Assembly (NCBI RefSeq): GCF_002160495.1
Contig: NZ_NFKR01000002.1
Coordinates: 1 to 64,000, forward strand
Reading direction: 5' to 3'
Length of the DNA: 64,000 nucleotides
From: Erysipelatoclostridium sp. An173
Lineage (GTDB): Bacteria > Bacillota_I > Bacilli_A > Erysipelotrichales > Coprobacillaceae
A model generated the notes under the pieces. That model saw only the letters and a program-made list of their open reading frames with translations. It had not been told where the DNA came from and made no database searches. This document shows, piece by piece, positions 44,201 to 53,727 of the stretch. How positions within the stretch are numbered: the first letter of the stretch is position 1; each line of letters begins with the position of its first letter. Made by a program: the position numbers and the translations under genes.

Positions 44201-44536
44201 TTATTTGCCATTTAAACCATCGACAAAAGTTAAATCGATGCCAAACATAATACCAGTATTTGGATTATTAATACCACCTAAAGTTTCATCGATAACTTTA
44301 CGGGCTTTTTCGACATCTTTTTTATCTAAAATGAAAAAAAGAGTTTTGCTGCTTTCACGAGGATCTTCTAAAAAGATCCGTAAAGATTCAATAATAAAGC
44401 TATCATTACTTTTTAATGTGTTTAACATCCCTTTACTATCAATAATTGTTCCCCCGCTAATACCATTATCTTGTAGTACGCATAGTAAGTCATCAAGCTT
44501 TTCGACTTTATGAAGAACTAAAAAAAGTGCTTGCAA
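44201..44536 (-). CDS. PII-like small protein
   Basis: A 111-residue protein with a ferredoxin-like alternation: LFLVLHKVEKLDDLLCVLQDNGISGGTIIDSKG, then KTLFFILDKKDVEKARKVIDETLGG and a final strand GIMFGIDLTFVDG. This matches the trimeric PII/GlnB-like fold in pattern, and close relatives in Clostridia are listed as PII-family or hypothetical. The uridylylated T-loop Tyr of true GlnB is not visible; the loop is replaced by an acidic SLRIFLEDPRESS segment. Partner unknown; no amtB nearby. Confidence 0.55.
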   Translation of the reverse strand: MQALFLVLHKVEKLDDLLCVLQDNGISGGTIIDSKGMLNTLKSNDSFIIESLRIFLEDPRESSKTLFFILDKKDVEKARKVIDETLGGINNPNTGIMFGIDLTFVDGLNGK

Positions 44537-44638
44537 ACAGATCCCCTCCTTTTTAAATATTATAAACTAATTTCTTGTTCTTTGCATTAACAAATATTTA
44601 GTTTATAATAAACAATATATTAAAGGGGGCCAAATTAT

Positions 44639-45820
44639 ATGAAGTTTGAATTTTCAAATCGAATCAGTGGGGTTAAAGCTTCGGCAGTAAGAGAAATACT
44701 AAAACTAATGAATGATCCAGAAATTATTAGTTTTGGTGGTGGTAATCCAGCTAGCGAAACTTTTCCGGTAAGTAAATTAAAAGAGATTAGTGATGATATT
44801 TTTGATAAACAGCCTAATTCAATTTTAGAGTACGGTATTACTGAAGGAAATCAAAGTTTTAAAGATGCTGCAATCAAGTTTTTGTCACGAAATGAAAAAA
44901 TTGTTAATGACTATGATGAAGTTATGGTTACTTCTGGTTCACAACAAATTATGGATTTTGTGACAAAATGTTTGTGTAACGAAGGTGACTTAGTAGTTTG
45001 TGAAAATCCTAGTTTTTTAGGTGCTTTAAATTCTTTTAAAAGCAATGGTGCTAAATTAGTAGGAATTGAAATGGAAGATGATGGAATTAATCTTGAAAAA
45101 TTAGAAGCAGTTTTAAGCGGTGAAAAGAAACCAAAATTAATTTATTTAATTCCTAATTTTCAAAACCCAACAGGAATTACTACTTCATTAGCTAAAAGAA
45201 AAGCTATTTATGCTTTAGCCAAAAAATATCAAGTAGCAATATTAGAAGATAATCCTTATGGTGATTTACGATTTAAAAATGAAGCGATTCCTTCAATTAA
45301 ATCTTTAGATGATGAAGGATTAGTTATTTATGCAGCAAGTTTTTCTAAAATTATTTCACCAGGAATGCGTGTAGCTATCATGGTTGGACATAAAGATTTA
45401 CTAGCTAAGTGTACTATCGCTAAACAGACTAATGATGTTCATACAAATGCCTGGGCGCAAAGTGTAATGGCACGCTTTTTACAAGAAACTGATATGGATG
45501 CCCATTTAAAACAATTACAAGCAGTGTATGATCGAAAATGTCATTTGATGCTCGATGAAATTGAAAAGCATTTTAGTAAGGATTGTAAATGGACTAAACC
45601 AGATGGTGGGATGTTTATTTGGGTTACTTTACCTGAAAGAATTGATATGCTTGAATTTGTTCAAAAAGCAATTGAACGTAAAGTAGCTGTTGTACCAGGT
45701 AATGCTTTTTATGATGATGATAGTAAACCATGTCAATCTTTTAGAATGAATTTTTCAATGCCAAGTGATGAAGATATTGTTAAAGGAGTGGCAATATTAG
45801 GAGAATTGATGCATGATTAA
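44639..45820 (+). CDS. PLP-dependent class I/II aminotransferase (2-aminoadipate/LysN-like)
   Basis: A 393-residue fold-type I aminotransferase. Visible motifs: ISFGGGNPASETFP near 30, VTSGSQQIMDFV, IYLIPNFQNPTG (PLP-contacting Asn), EDNPYGDLRF and the Schiff-base Lys in AASFSKIISPGMRV. This is the subgroup related to MocR catalytic domains and to archaeal/Thermus LysN, which transaminates 2-aminoadipate, aromatic or branched substrates. It does not look like ArgD. It overlaps the following HAD gene by eight bases. Confidence 0.88.
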   Translation: MKFEFSNRISGVKASAVREILKLMNDPEIISFGGGNPASETFPVSKLKEISDDIFDKQPNSILEYGITEGNQSFKDAAIKFLSRNEKIVNDYDEVMVTSGSQQIMDFVTKCLCNEGDLVVCENPSFLGALNSFKSNGAKLVGIEMEDDGINLEKLEAVLSGEKKPKLIYLIPNFQNPTGITTSLAKRKAIYALAKKYQVAILEDNPYGDLRFKNEAIPSIKSLDDEGLVIYAASFSKIISPGMRVAIMVGHKDLLAKCTIAKQTNDVHTNAWAQSVMARFLQETDMDAHLKQLQAVYDRKCHLMLDEIEKHFSKDCKWTKPDGGMFIWVTLPERIDMLEFVQKAIERKVAVVPGNAFYDDDSKPCQSFRMNFSMPSDEDIVKGVAILGELMHD

Positions 45821-46412
45821 AAATGTTGTTTTTGATATGGGGAATGTAATATTGCGCTGGGATCCTCAATATATTGCTGAAAAACTAAGTAATAATGAAA
45901 AGGAAAAAGAAATTATTATTAATGAATTATTTGCTTCTAAACAATGGGCTTTACTTGATGAAGGTAAAATTAGTCTTGAAGAAACGGTTGCTAGTTTTAG
46001 CTCAAAGCATCGTGAATTATTAAAATATGCTTTATATCATTGGCATGATTACTTTGAACCATTTACAGAAATAATACCATTGATAAAAAGATTGAAGACT
46101 AACAATTATCGAATTTACTTGTTGTCTAACTGCAGTAAGCAGTTTGATGAATATAGTTATAAAGTTGAGGCTTTTAAATATTTTGATGGATTTTATATTT
46201 CAGCAAAACATCAATTAATGAAGCCAGATGTTAAAATTTATCAGGATTTTTTAAATGATTTTTATTTGCAGGCTGAAGAATCAATTTTTATTGATGATGT
46301 CATGGCTAATGTTGATGGTGCTAAACAAGCAGGAATGGCTGGATATTGTTACAATGGTAATGTTTGTAAACTAGAAAAGTATTTAATTGATGAAATAAAG
46401 TTAGATTTTTAA
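45813..46412 (+). CDS. HAD-IA phosphatase, YihX-like
   Basis: A 199-residue phosphatase. HAD motif I DMGNVILRWD at the start (usual DxDGT written as DMGNV, as in the YihX group), Ser in LLSNCSKQFD, Lys in MKPDVKIY and the acidic pair FIDDVMAN. YihX-type enzymes release phosphate from alpha-D-glucose 1-phosphate among other substrates. Translationally coupled to the aminotransferase gene. Confidence 0.87.
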   Translation: MIKNVVFDMGNVILRWDPQYIAEKLSNNEKEKEIIINELFASKQWALLDEGKISLEETVASFSSKHRELLKYALYHWHDYFEPFTEIIPLIKRLKTNNYRIYLLSNCSKQFDEYSYKVEAFKYFDGFYISAKHQLMKPDVKIYQDFLNDFYLQAEESIFIDDVMANVDGAKQAGMAGYCYNGNVCKLEKYLIDEIKLDF

Positions 46413-46420
46413 TTATAATT

Positions 46421-46447
46421 GAGAAATCGTTTTCGATTTCTCTTTTT
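46421..46447 (+). terminator. Terminator after the HAD-IA gene
   Basis: GAGAAATCG (46421-46429) pairs with CGATTTCTC (46434-46442) around TTTT, followed by TTTTT. Confidence 0.9.
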
Positions 46448-46454
46448 ATATTAC

Positions 46455-46845
46455 AATAAAAACCACAGATAGTCTGTAGGTCATAGAAAAGCTTTAGCGT
46501 AGTGATAATGTAAAAATCCACCTATATAATAGAGTTGCGGCCTGGAAAACTGCAAAACTAAAAAACAGTAGGAGAGAGTCAGATGAATGAAAAAAATCAA
46601 ACAAATGACTTACATAGTCTATCACATACAAAGTGGAATTATAAATATCATGTAGTATTTACACCAAAATATTGTAGAATGGTATTTTATGGGAACATAA
46701 GTATGCAAAGATCATGTGCATATGTTGGTAGAAATACCGCTGAAAATAAGTGTATCAGGATTTATTGGATTTTCAAAAGAAAAGAGCAGCTAGATGATAT
46801 ATATGTTTAAAAATGTTTTGAGCGATGGTGAGAAAATCGACAATG
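46455..46845 (+). mobile_element. Remnant of an IS200/IS605-type insertion sequence
   Basis: The span around the broken tnpA gene. The 120 bases before the gene contain short inverted pieces such as would lie at the left end of an IS200 element, but no intact end hairpin could be defined. The exact borders are not visible, and no tnpB accompanies it. Bases 46846-47073 after it show no gene. Confidence 0.55.
46583..46825 (+). pseudogene. tnpA: Broken IS200-type transposase (tnpA)
   Basis: The first 35 residues read DLHSLSHTKWNYKYHVVFTPKYCRMVFYG in effect, the well-known N-terminus of Y1 (HUH) transposases of IS200. After that the match stops: a middle section with the HUH motif is missing. 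A later piece in another frame (about 46770-46800, reading FIGFSKEKSS then stop) corresponds to the conserved GFLKGKSS segment. An internal deletion and a frameshift have therefore destroyed it. An open frame to 46810 remains but is not functional. Confidence 0.8.
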
Positions 46846-47073
46846 ATATAATAATGACAATAATAAATAGGAATCAAAGAAGGTATCTCAATGAGAAAAT
46901 AATAGTTAGATTTATCATTTCGTATTTGATGGGGTATTTATTACAAATATAATCTAGTGAACTGTGTTTGATATCTAGATTTTTAAAAAGTCAGGTAGTA
47001 ATTGCCTATTGAATTAAGTATGAAATTTTGGTCATTTTTTAAATAGTATAGATAAAATCATCTATTTATTTAG

Positions 47074-47087
47074 TGTAAACGGATTCA
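47074..47087 (+). promoter_or_regulatory. Candidate CcpA cre site
   Basis: TGTAAACGGATTCA matches the cre consensus TGNAANCGNWNNCA at all fixed positions. It lies about 45 bases upstream of the -35 of the RDD-PTS operon, consistent with catabolite control of sugar uptake. Confidence 0.65.
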
Positions 47088-47131
47088 TAATTGTACAAAT
47101 AATAAATATATATTAAAGTGATAAAAAATTA

Positions 47132-47160
47132 TTGACATGAATATTTTGCTGTATTAAGAT
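47132..47160 (+). promoter_or_regulatory. Promoter of the RDD-PTS operon
   Basis: TTGACA (47132-47137) and TAAGAT (47155-47160) with a 17-base spacer, 35 bases before the TTG start of the RDD gene. Confidence 0.75.
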
Positions 47161-47194
47161 AATGACATGCCAAGGATAAAAAGGGGTGAGTTTT

Positions 47195-47752
47195 TTGAAT
47201 AAGTTAGTGAAATTAATTGGCAGACGTTTTATTGCCTATGTAATAGATTGGTATATCGGGGGAATATTTATAAATATACCAATCGTATTGATTTATGGGT
47301 GCGTTTTTAACCAAACACAGATGCAGACAAATTTACTGGAAATAAGTAAAGAAAGTTTATTAGTAGCTTATTTGGCTGGAATTGCAGGAGTTGTTTTTGG
47401 TATATTCTATTTTTTTATTATACCATTTTTCATTTGGCCAGGACAAACATTAGGAAAACGAATTTTAAAAATAAAAATTATTAATAATAATGGTCAAGAT
47501 ATTTCTTTTTTCAGCCTATTTTTAAGGCAAATTATAGGACTTACTGTATTAGAAGGTGTAATCATTTCTTTAACAGGAACAATAAGACAATTATTTGATT
47601 TACTTTTTCATACAAGTATTTTTACTTCAAGTAATCTGATGATATTTGCATATGTACTTTCATTTATTTCTTGTCTATTTGTGTTGATAAAAGGACGTGC
47701 TTTACATGATTTCATTGCATCGACAAGAATCGAGTATTTAAAATCATCATGA
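47195..47752 (+). CDS. RDD family membrane protein
   Basis: A 185-residue protein with four membrane segments. The RDD pattern is visible: Arg-Arg in GRRFIAYVIDW at the start of helix 1 with its Asp, and GQTLGKRILKIKI after helix 3. Some RDD proteins act as Na+/H+ antiporters; most have no proven role. TTG at 47195 is used because AAGGGGTG lies just before it; the GTG at 47186 is inside that site. It is the first gene of a unit with the PTS EIIC gene, 39 bases apart. Confidence 0.8.
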   Translation: MNKLVKLIGRRFIAYVIDWYIGGIFINIPIVLIYGCVFNQTQMQTNLLEISKESLLVAYLAGIAGVVFGIFYFFIIPFFIWPGQTLGKRILKIKIINNNGQDISFFSLFLRQIIGLTVLEGVIISLTGTIRQLFDLLFHTSIFTSSNLMIFAYVLSFISCLFVLIKGRALHDFIASTRIEYLKSS

Positions 47753-47791
47753 TTATTTATCTTTGGTAAATTAATAAAAGGGGGAAATTAT

Positions 47792-49123
47792 ATGAATTTT
47801 ATGGAGAAGTTTGAAGACAAGCTGTTACCTATTGCTGCGATGATCGGACAAAATAAATATCTTGTATCACTGCGTGATGGAATGACACTTGCGATGCCGT
47901 TATTAATTGTTGGTTCGTTTTTTACATTGATTACCAATTTTCCAATCACTGCCTGGACCGATTGGTTAGCAGCAACAACGATTAATGGTCAATCATTATC
48001 GTCTTTACTTTCTATTCCATCAACAGTTACTGTTTCTATTATGGCTATATTCATTATTTATGGAATCGGGATGAACTTTGCCAAACAGGAAGGAATCAGT
48101 CCATCTTCTGGTGGAATTACTGCTATTTTAACCTGGTTTATTTTAATGCCATTTACAACTTTGTTTACACCAGATGATAGTATTGTTTCTTTGTTACCAA
48201 AAGATAGTGTTCCTTTTTCTGTTTCTAGTATTCCGCTTGATTGGGTAGGAGCTAAAGGAATTTTTATTGGTATTATCTGTGCCTTTACATCTATTTTACT
48301 ATATAAATATATTTTTAATAAAGGATGGGTAATCAAAATGCCAGATGGTGTTCCACCAACTGTCAGTCAGTCATTTTCCGATTTAATTCCTATTTCCATG
48401 GTTGTTATTATTTTTTTAATGGTCCGCGTCTTATTTGTATTGACACCTTGGAATGATCCTTTTACTTTTGTTTATACAATATTACAAACACCGCTTCAAA
48501 ATGTTGGAGATTCTTTAGGAGCTATGATAATCGTCTATTTGGTTGCTCATGTATTATGGCTGTTCGGTATTCATGGAACAAATGTTACTGGATCTGTGTT
48601 TAATCCAATTTTGATTGTATTGTCTTCAGAAAACCAGGCTGCGGTAGCTGCTGGTCAAGCTCCTATACATATCATTAATCAGCAATTTCAGGATTTATTT
48701 GCCACATACGGTGGTGGCGGTTCAACTTTGTCATTACTGCTTGCAATGTTCTTTTTCTGTAAATCAAAAAGAATTAAGCAATTAGGGAAGTTAGCCATCT
48801 TACCTGGCTTTTTTGGTATTAATGAACCGGTAATTTTTGGATTGCCGATTGTTTTGAATCCAACATTAGCTATTCCGTTTATTTTGATACCATTAATTAA
48901 TATAGTAATTAGTTATATAACGATGTTTATTGGGCTGGTTCCTATTACAAATGGTGTTATTTTACCTTGGACAACCCCACCTATCATCTCTGGTTTTTTA
49001 GCCAGTGGTTGGCAGGGTTCAATCTTACAAGTTGTATTGATTATTTTGGGTGTGTTTATTTATTTGCCATTTATTAAAGCAATTGATAAAGAGTATCTTT
49101 TAGAACAAGAAGAAAATGTATAA
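47792..49123 (+). CDS. PTS lactose/cellobiose-type EIIC permease
   Basis: A 443-residue membrane subunit of the Lac family, with about ten helices. Diagnostic motifs: the N-terminal FEDKLLPIAAMIGQNKYLVSLRDGM, HGTNVTGSVFNPI near 265 and the conserved GFFGINEPVIFGLPIVLNP near 355 with its sugar-site Glu. EIIA and EIIB partners are not next to it and would have to be supplied in trans. The sugar may be cellobiose, lactose, chitobiose or another beta-disaccharide. A terminator follows. Confidence 0.88.
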   Translation: MNFMEKFEDKLLPIAAMIGQNKYLVSLRDGMTLAMPLLIVGSFFTLITNFPITAWTDWLAATTINGQSLSSLLSIPSTVTVSIMAIFIIYGIGMNFAKQEGISPSSGGITAILTWFILMPFTTLFTPDDSIVSLLPKDSVPFSVSSIPLDWVGAKGIFIGIICAFTSILLYKYIFNKGWVIKMPDGVPPTVSQSFSDLIPISMVVIIFLMVRVLFVLTPWNDPFTFVYTILQTPLQNVGDSLGAMIIVYLVAHVLWLFGIHGTNVTGSVFNPILIVLSSENQAAVAAGQAPIHIINQQFQDLFATYGGGGSTLSLLLAMFFFCKSKRIKQLGKLAILPGFFGINEPVIFGLPIVLNPTLAIPFILIPLINIVISYITMFIGLVPITNGVILPWTTPPIISGFLASGWQGSILQVVLIILGVFIYLPFIKAIDKEYLLEQEENV

Positions 49124-49196
49124 TAGATATTCTTTAAAGCTTTTACGAAATAAATAGATTTTGATTGTTTCATTGGACAATTATAAAAATTAATAT

Positions 49197-49268
49197 ATAC
49201 CTCTTGATTGCAAAATTATCTTTGGTAAATAGTTTATCTTGTCAAATTTGCTGTCGAGAGGTATTTTT
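49197..49268 (+). terminator. Terminator after the PTS EIIC gene
   Basis: A long stem, ATACCTCTTGA with GCAAA (from 49197) against TTTGC and TCGAGAGGTAT (to 49264), followed by TTTTTG. It separates the PTS gene from lacZ. Confidence 0.75.
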
Positions 49269-49373
49269 GTCTATAGTTATACATGATGTAGAATCATTGT
49301 TAAGACTGATAATTTTTGAAATAGTAAGTTTTCATAGAATGTTGGGTACCTATAAATTGTAAAAATTAACAGG

Positions 49374-49802
49374 GATTTGCATACGATGTTGAAAGTGGTT
49401 CACTAACTATAGTTATCGACCAATTTGACTGCTTTTTAGATGGGATATTTATTCAGAAATCAAAAACAAAAATATTGAAAAAGATAAAGGTCATGTTGAC
49501 TATTCAGATAAATCTATATCTTGCTTTAGAACACAAAACTCTCTGTGTTTCATAGTTGCTTTGAAGATGGAGAAAGTGTAAAATCAGTATTAGAGGAAAC
49601 CGGTTACTTATAAACGAATATCTATCTTTGAAAAAGAAAATATGTTGATGAAAGTGAAACTGGGTGGATAGGTCAAAGAAATTGTATGTTAAGATGGCAA
49701 TTCAATATTGAAAGGTCAGATCATGATTTAAAACCAATTGTATTTGTATCAAAAATTAAGGGACTGGCAAATAACATATTCGAAGAAACAATTAAAGATT
49801 AA
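49374..49802 (+). pseudogene. Decayed coding sequence, family unknown
   Basis: The 785 bases between the PTS EIIC gene and lacZ hold no intact gene. This part reads as protein-like text in successive frames: GFAYDVESGSLTIVIDQFDC, then SCFEDGESVKSVLEETGYL with a stop, and finally SETGWIGQRNCMLRWQFNIE running to a stop at 49802. Frameshifts and stops join these pieces, which looks like one gene of about 140 codons that has decayed. I do not recognise the family. Confidence 0.45.
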
Positions 49803-49908
49803 GTTTAAATAATAGAGTTACTAATGATTTAGGATTTTTTCATTTTGAAATAAATCTGTAAAGATAGCCAGTAATCTTTATAAAATATATTATATAAGGA
49901 GGGTAAAA

Positions 49909-52900
49909 ATGAAAGAAAAAAATATAATGCCTACGTTAGATTGGTTAGAAAATCCGGAAATATTTGCAGTAAATAGATTAGATGCAACAAGCAATCATAA
50001 ATATTATCAAAATCTTGATGATGCTTTGAATAGTAAATCGATGGAATTAAAACAATCATTAAATGGAATATGGAAATTTAAATATGCAAAAAATTCTCAA
50101 GAAAGAGATGTAGATTTTTATAAAGAGGAAAGAGATTGTCGTGATTTTGATGAAATTACTGTTCCTGGTCATATTCAAATGCAGGGTTATGATCAAATGC
50201 AGTATATAAATACCTTATATCCATGGGATGGACACGAAGAACTTAGACCGCCATTTATTTCTAAAGAATATAATCCAGTAGGAAGCTATGTTCGTTATTT
50301 TGAACTGAATAGTGCACTTCAAAACAAAAAAGTTAATTTGGTTTTTGATGGTGTTGAAACAGCTTTTTATGTTTGGTTAAATGGAAAATTTGTTGGATAT
50401 AGTGAAGATTCATTTACACCATCTGCTTTTGATGTTTCTGATGTATTAAAAGAAGGAAAAAATAAACTAGCCGTTGAAGTTTACAAACGTTCAAGCGCAA
50501 GTTGGTTAGAAGATCAAGATTTTTGGCGTTTTTCTGGTATTTTTAGAGATGTAAATTTGTATGCTTATGACGATTTACATATAAGAGATTTATTTATATA
50601 TACTGATTTAAAAAATAATTATCAAAATGCTCAAGTTAGAGTAGAATATGATGTTGTTGGAGCGGAATATGGAAGTTTAAGCCTGGATATTTTAGATAGA
50701 GATAATCACACTGTTTATCAAATGAAGCAGGATAACTTTCAGAATCTTAATTTCGAATTAAATAATGTTCATTTATGGTCTGCTGAAGATCCATATTTAT
50801 ATACATTTGTATTTAGTTTATTTGATTCAAATAGTCGTTTAATTGAAGTAGTACCTCAAAAATTTGGTTTTAGAGAATTTCAAATGGACAATGGTATTAT
50901 GAAAATAAATGGCAAAAGAATTGTTTTTAGAGGTATTAATCGCCATGAGTTTTCTGCGGATAGAGGAAGGGCTATTACTAAAGAGGACATGTTGTTTGAT
51001 ATCCAGTTTATGAAAAAGAATAACATTAATGCAGTACGTACATCACACTATCCAAATCAATCATTGTGGTATGATTTATGTGATGAGTATGGTATCTATT
51101 TAATTGATGAAACTAATTTAGAAACGCATGGATCATGGCAAAAACTAGGAAAATGTGATCCATCTTGGAATATTCCTGGAAATCTGCCGGAATGGAAAGA
51201 TGTTGTTATTGATCGTGCTCAATCTATGTTTGAAAGAGATAAGAATCATCCGTCTATTCTTATTTGGTCATGTGGAAATGAATCATACGCTGGGACAAAC
51301 ATTGTAGCCATGGCGCAATTTTTTAGAGAACATGACCCGCGTCGACTAGTTCATTATGAAGGTTGTTTTTGGAATAGAGATTATAATGATGCTACTGATA
51401 TGGAATCACGTATGTATGCAAAAGTTGCTGATATTGAAGAATATTTGGGAACAAATCCTGAAAAACCATATATTAGCTGTGAATATATGCATGCCATGGG
51501 AAATTCACTTGGTGGAATGAAGCATTATGTTGACTTAGAAGATCAGTATGACCAATATCAAGGTGGGTTTATTTGGGATTATATAGATCAGGCTGTTTAT
51601 TATGTTAATGAGCAAGGAAATAAAGTTTTAGGGTATGGTGGTGATTTTAAAGATCGCTTTACTGATTATAATTTTTGTGGTGATGGTATCATTTTTGCTG
51701 ATAGAACTCTTTCACCAAAGGTTCAGGAAGTTAAATATTTATATCAGGATATTGTCATTTCACCTACACAAAAGGGTGTGGTGATAAAAAATAAAATGTT
51801 ATTTACCAATACAAATCAATATGATTTTGTTTACGTGTTAAAACAAGGTGATCATATTTTACAAAAAGGAACAGTAAAAACTGATATTGCACCTGGGCAG
51901 ACAAAAGAAATTGAAATTCCTTGGTTAAGCGTCGAAAATCAAGAAGCTGTTAAAATTGTCAGTGCAATCTTAAAGAAAGATACTTTATGGGAAAAGGCCG
52001 GATATGAAGTTGCTTATGGGCAGTCGGTAGTTGGTTCATATCATAACCAAATTCATCATGAAGATGAGTTGAAAATTGTTGTTGGAGATGGCAATATTGG
52101 AGTGCGATGTGGAAAACTTAAGGCGCTATTTGCTAATAGTGAGGGCTTGATTTCATTAAAAAATGATGGGATTGAATATATCGCAAGAGCACCTAGACCA
52201 GTTTTCTGGCGTGCAACAACTGATAATGAGAAGGGTTATAAACATGATGTTCATTCTATTGCTTGGTATGGGGCTTCAATTGCTTTTGATTGTACGAAGT
52301 TTGAATATCAAATTGGTGAAGATGGAAAAAGTGTTTGTATTTTGTATCGTTATGAATTGCCAGTATTACCAAAGACAAAAGTCGATGTTATTTATACAGT
52401 AAGCGCTCATCAGTTTATTAAAGTAAATATGAAATATTATGGCCAAGAAGGACTACCTGAAATCCCATTAATTGGAATGCGTTTTAAATTGTATAAGACA
52501 ACAGATTACTTTAAATATTACGGTTTAGGACCACAAGAAAATTATATTGACAGAAAGAATGGAACAAAACTAGATATATATAAACAGAACATTTTAGAAA
52601 ATGTGACTCCATATCTTAAACCACAAGAATGCGGGAATAGATGTGGTGTTCGATATTTAGACTTGATTGATGATAATCAAAAAGGGATAAGGTTTGAAAT
52701 GTTAAAGCAACCATTTGAAGCTACAGTATTACCTTATAGTTTTGAGGAACTTCAGCAGTCACTGCATCAAGAGGAGTTGAGTCCTTCTTATTATACATAT
52801 GTTACCATTGCTTCTAAACAAATGGGAGTTGGTGGTGATGATAGTTGGGGAGCACCAATTTTACCACAATATTGTATAAGTGGAGCGGACTCTGACGAAT

Positions 52901-52926
52901 ATGAATTTATGATTTCTTTAATTTAA
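49909..52926 (+). CDS. lacZ: Beta-galactosidase, GH2 LacZ type
   Basis: A cytosolic GH2 enzyme of 1005 residues, close to E. coli LacZ in length. Five domains: sugar-binding jelly roll (MQGYDQMQYINTLYPWDG, VGSYVRYFEL), Ig-like, TIM barrel, Ig-like and the C-terminal beta-sandwich (bgal_small_N). Catalytic residues lie in WSCGNESYAG (acid/base Glu) and ISCEYMHAMGNS (nucleophile Glu). No signal peptide. Strong GGAGGG site before ATG. It sits after a PTS EIIC gene although it acts on unphosphorylated sugar. Confidence 0.95.
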   Translation: MKEKNIMPTLDWLENPEIFAVNRLDATSNHKYYQNLDDALNSKSMELKQSLNGIWKFKYAKNSQERDVDFYKEERDCRDFDEITVPGHIQMQGYDQMQYINTLYPWDGHEELRPPFISKEYNPVGSYVRYFELNSALQNKKVNLVFDGVETAFYVWLNGKFVGYSEDSFTPSAFDVSDVLKEGKNKLAVEVYKRSSASWLEDQDFWRFSGIFRDVNLYAYDDLHIRDLFIYTDLKNNYQNAQVRVEYDVVGAEYGSLSLDILDRDNHTVYQMKQDNFQNLNFELNNVHLWSAEDPYLYTFVFSLFDSNSRLIEVVPQKFGFREFQMDNGIMKINGKRIVFRGINRHEFSADRGRAITKEDMLFDIQFMKKNNINAVRTSHYPNQSLWYDLCDEYGIYLIDETNLETHGSWQKLGKCDPSWNIPGNLPEWKDVVIDRAQSMFERDKNHPSILIWSCGNESYAGTNIVAMAQFFREHDPRRLVHYEGCFWNRDYNDATDMESRMYAKVADIEEYLGTNPEKPYISCEYMHAMGNSLGGMKHYVDLEDQYDQYQGGFIWDYIDQAVYYVNEQGNKVLGYGGDFKDRFTDYNFCGDGIIFADRTLSPKVQEVKYLYQDIVISPTQKGVVIKNKMLFTNTNQYDFVYVLKQGDHILQKGTVKTDIAPGQTKEIEIPWLSVENQEAVKIVSAILKKDTLWEKAGYEVAYGQSVVGSYHNQIHHEDELKIVVGDGNIGVRCGKLKALFANSEGLISLKNDGIEYIARAPRPVFWRATTDNEKGYKHDVHSIAWYGASIAFDCTKFEYQIGEDGKSVCILYRYELPVLPKTKVDVIYTVSAHQFIKVNMKYYGQEGLPEIPLIGMRFKLYKTTDYFKYYGLGPQENYIDRKNGTKLDIYKQNILENVTPYLKPQECGNRCGVRYLDLIDDNQKGIRFEMLKQPFEATVLPYSFEELQQSLHQEELSPSYYTYVTIASKQMGVGGDDSWGAPILPQYCISGADSDEYEFMISLI

Positions 52927-53180
52927 TCATAATTTATATTATGAAGGATATGTATAAATTGGTATTTTATTATAGGAATTTTAAATTTAATGATGATTTT
53001 TAAAATATTATTGGTTATTTTATATAAAAGATTAGTTATGATTAATTTTTAGAAAATTAATCAAGGACAAGAAATATTTAAAAAGATTATCATGATAATA
53101 TTGCTTTCTTTTTAAAATTATTTAGGATAAATAATCAATTCTTTTTAAAGATGGAAAAATTTTTTCAATAATTAATATAT

Positions 53181-53220
53181 AAAGAACAGATGTTAGAAAA
53201 TAACAGATGTTCTTTTTTTA
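53181..53220 (+). terminator. Terminator after lacZ
   Basis: AAAGAACAGATGTTA pairs with TAACAGATGTTCTTT with one tandem GA/AG mismatch, followed by TTTTTTT. It is about 255 bases after the stop codon. Confidence 0.75.
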
Positions 53221-53562
53221 ATCGTTATATGAGGCAACTCTCCTCAAAATAAATGGTAAGCAAAATTAGTGAAAATGCATTGGAACAATCGTGAAATTTA
53301 AAAATTGTTCCTCATTCAAAGAATGTCTTGTGATTGATGGATTGAATGTTTGATTGTCATGCATCAATTTATGTAGTCGTTGCTACATGAATTATTTATA
53401 AAAATGATTAAATGGACAGATCATTGATAGGGCTAAATAATGATAATTACTTTGTTAACACAGAACTTGAAAATTTAAATGATTTAAAAATAGATTAACT
53501 ATTTTTAATTAGATGTGTATTAACGCTTTTTTAGTTTATTTTTTGAGTAGTTTATTAGTTAG

Positions 53563-53585
53563 AAAAAAGGCTTATCCTTTTTTGT
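53563..53585 (+). terminator. Possible second terminator or attenuator
   Basis: AAAAAAGG (53563-53570) pairs with CCTTTTTT (53576-53583) around CTTAT. It could act in either direction, 190 bases before the MetE-like gene. Confidence 0.45.
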
Positions 53586-53727
53586 ATATTTCCATGATAT
53601 AAACAACGTTTAATATATCCTTGCATTACTGTTTTATTGAGTTTTAATGGTAATATATCGAAATTGATTTTAGAAAATGGCTATAGTTTAAAACTATAGC
53701 AAAGCTCATATTTTTAATATTTTACAA

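Noticed and set aside
44639-45820. Aminotransferase considered as the missing argD
   Set aside because: Its motifs (GGGNPASETFP, NFQNPTG, EDNPYGDLRF) are those of the LysN/MocR-like class, not acetylornithine aminotransferase.
48058-48336. 92-residue minus-strand frame inside the PTS EIIC gene
   Set aside because: Shadow of the membrane protein on the opposite strand.
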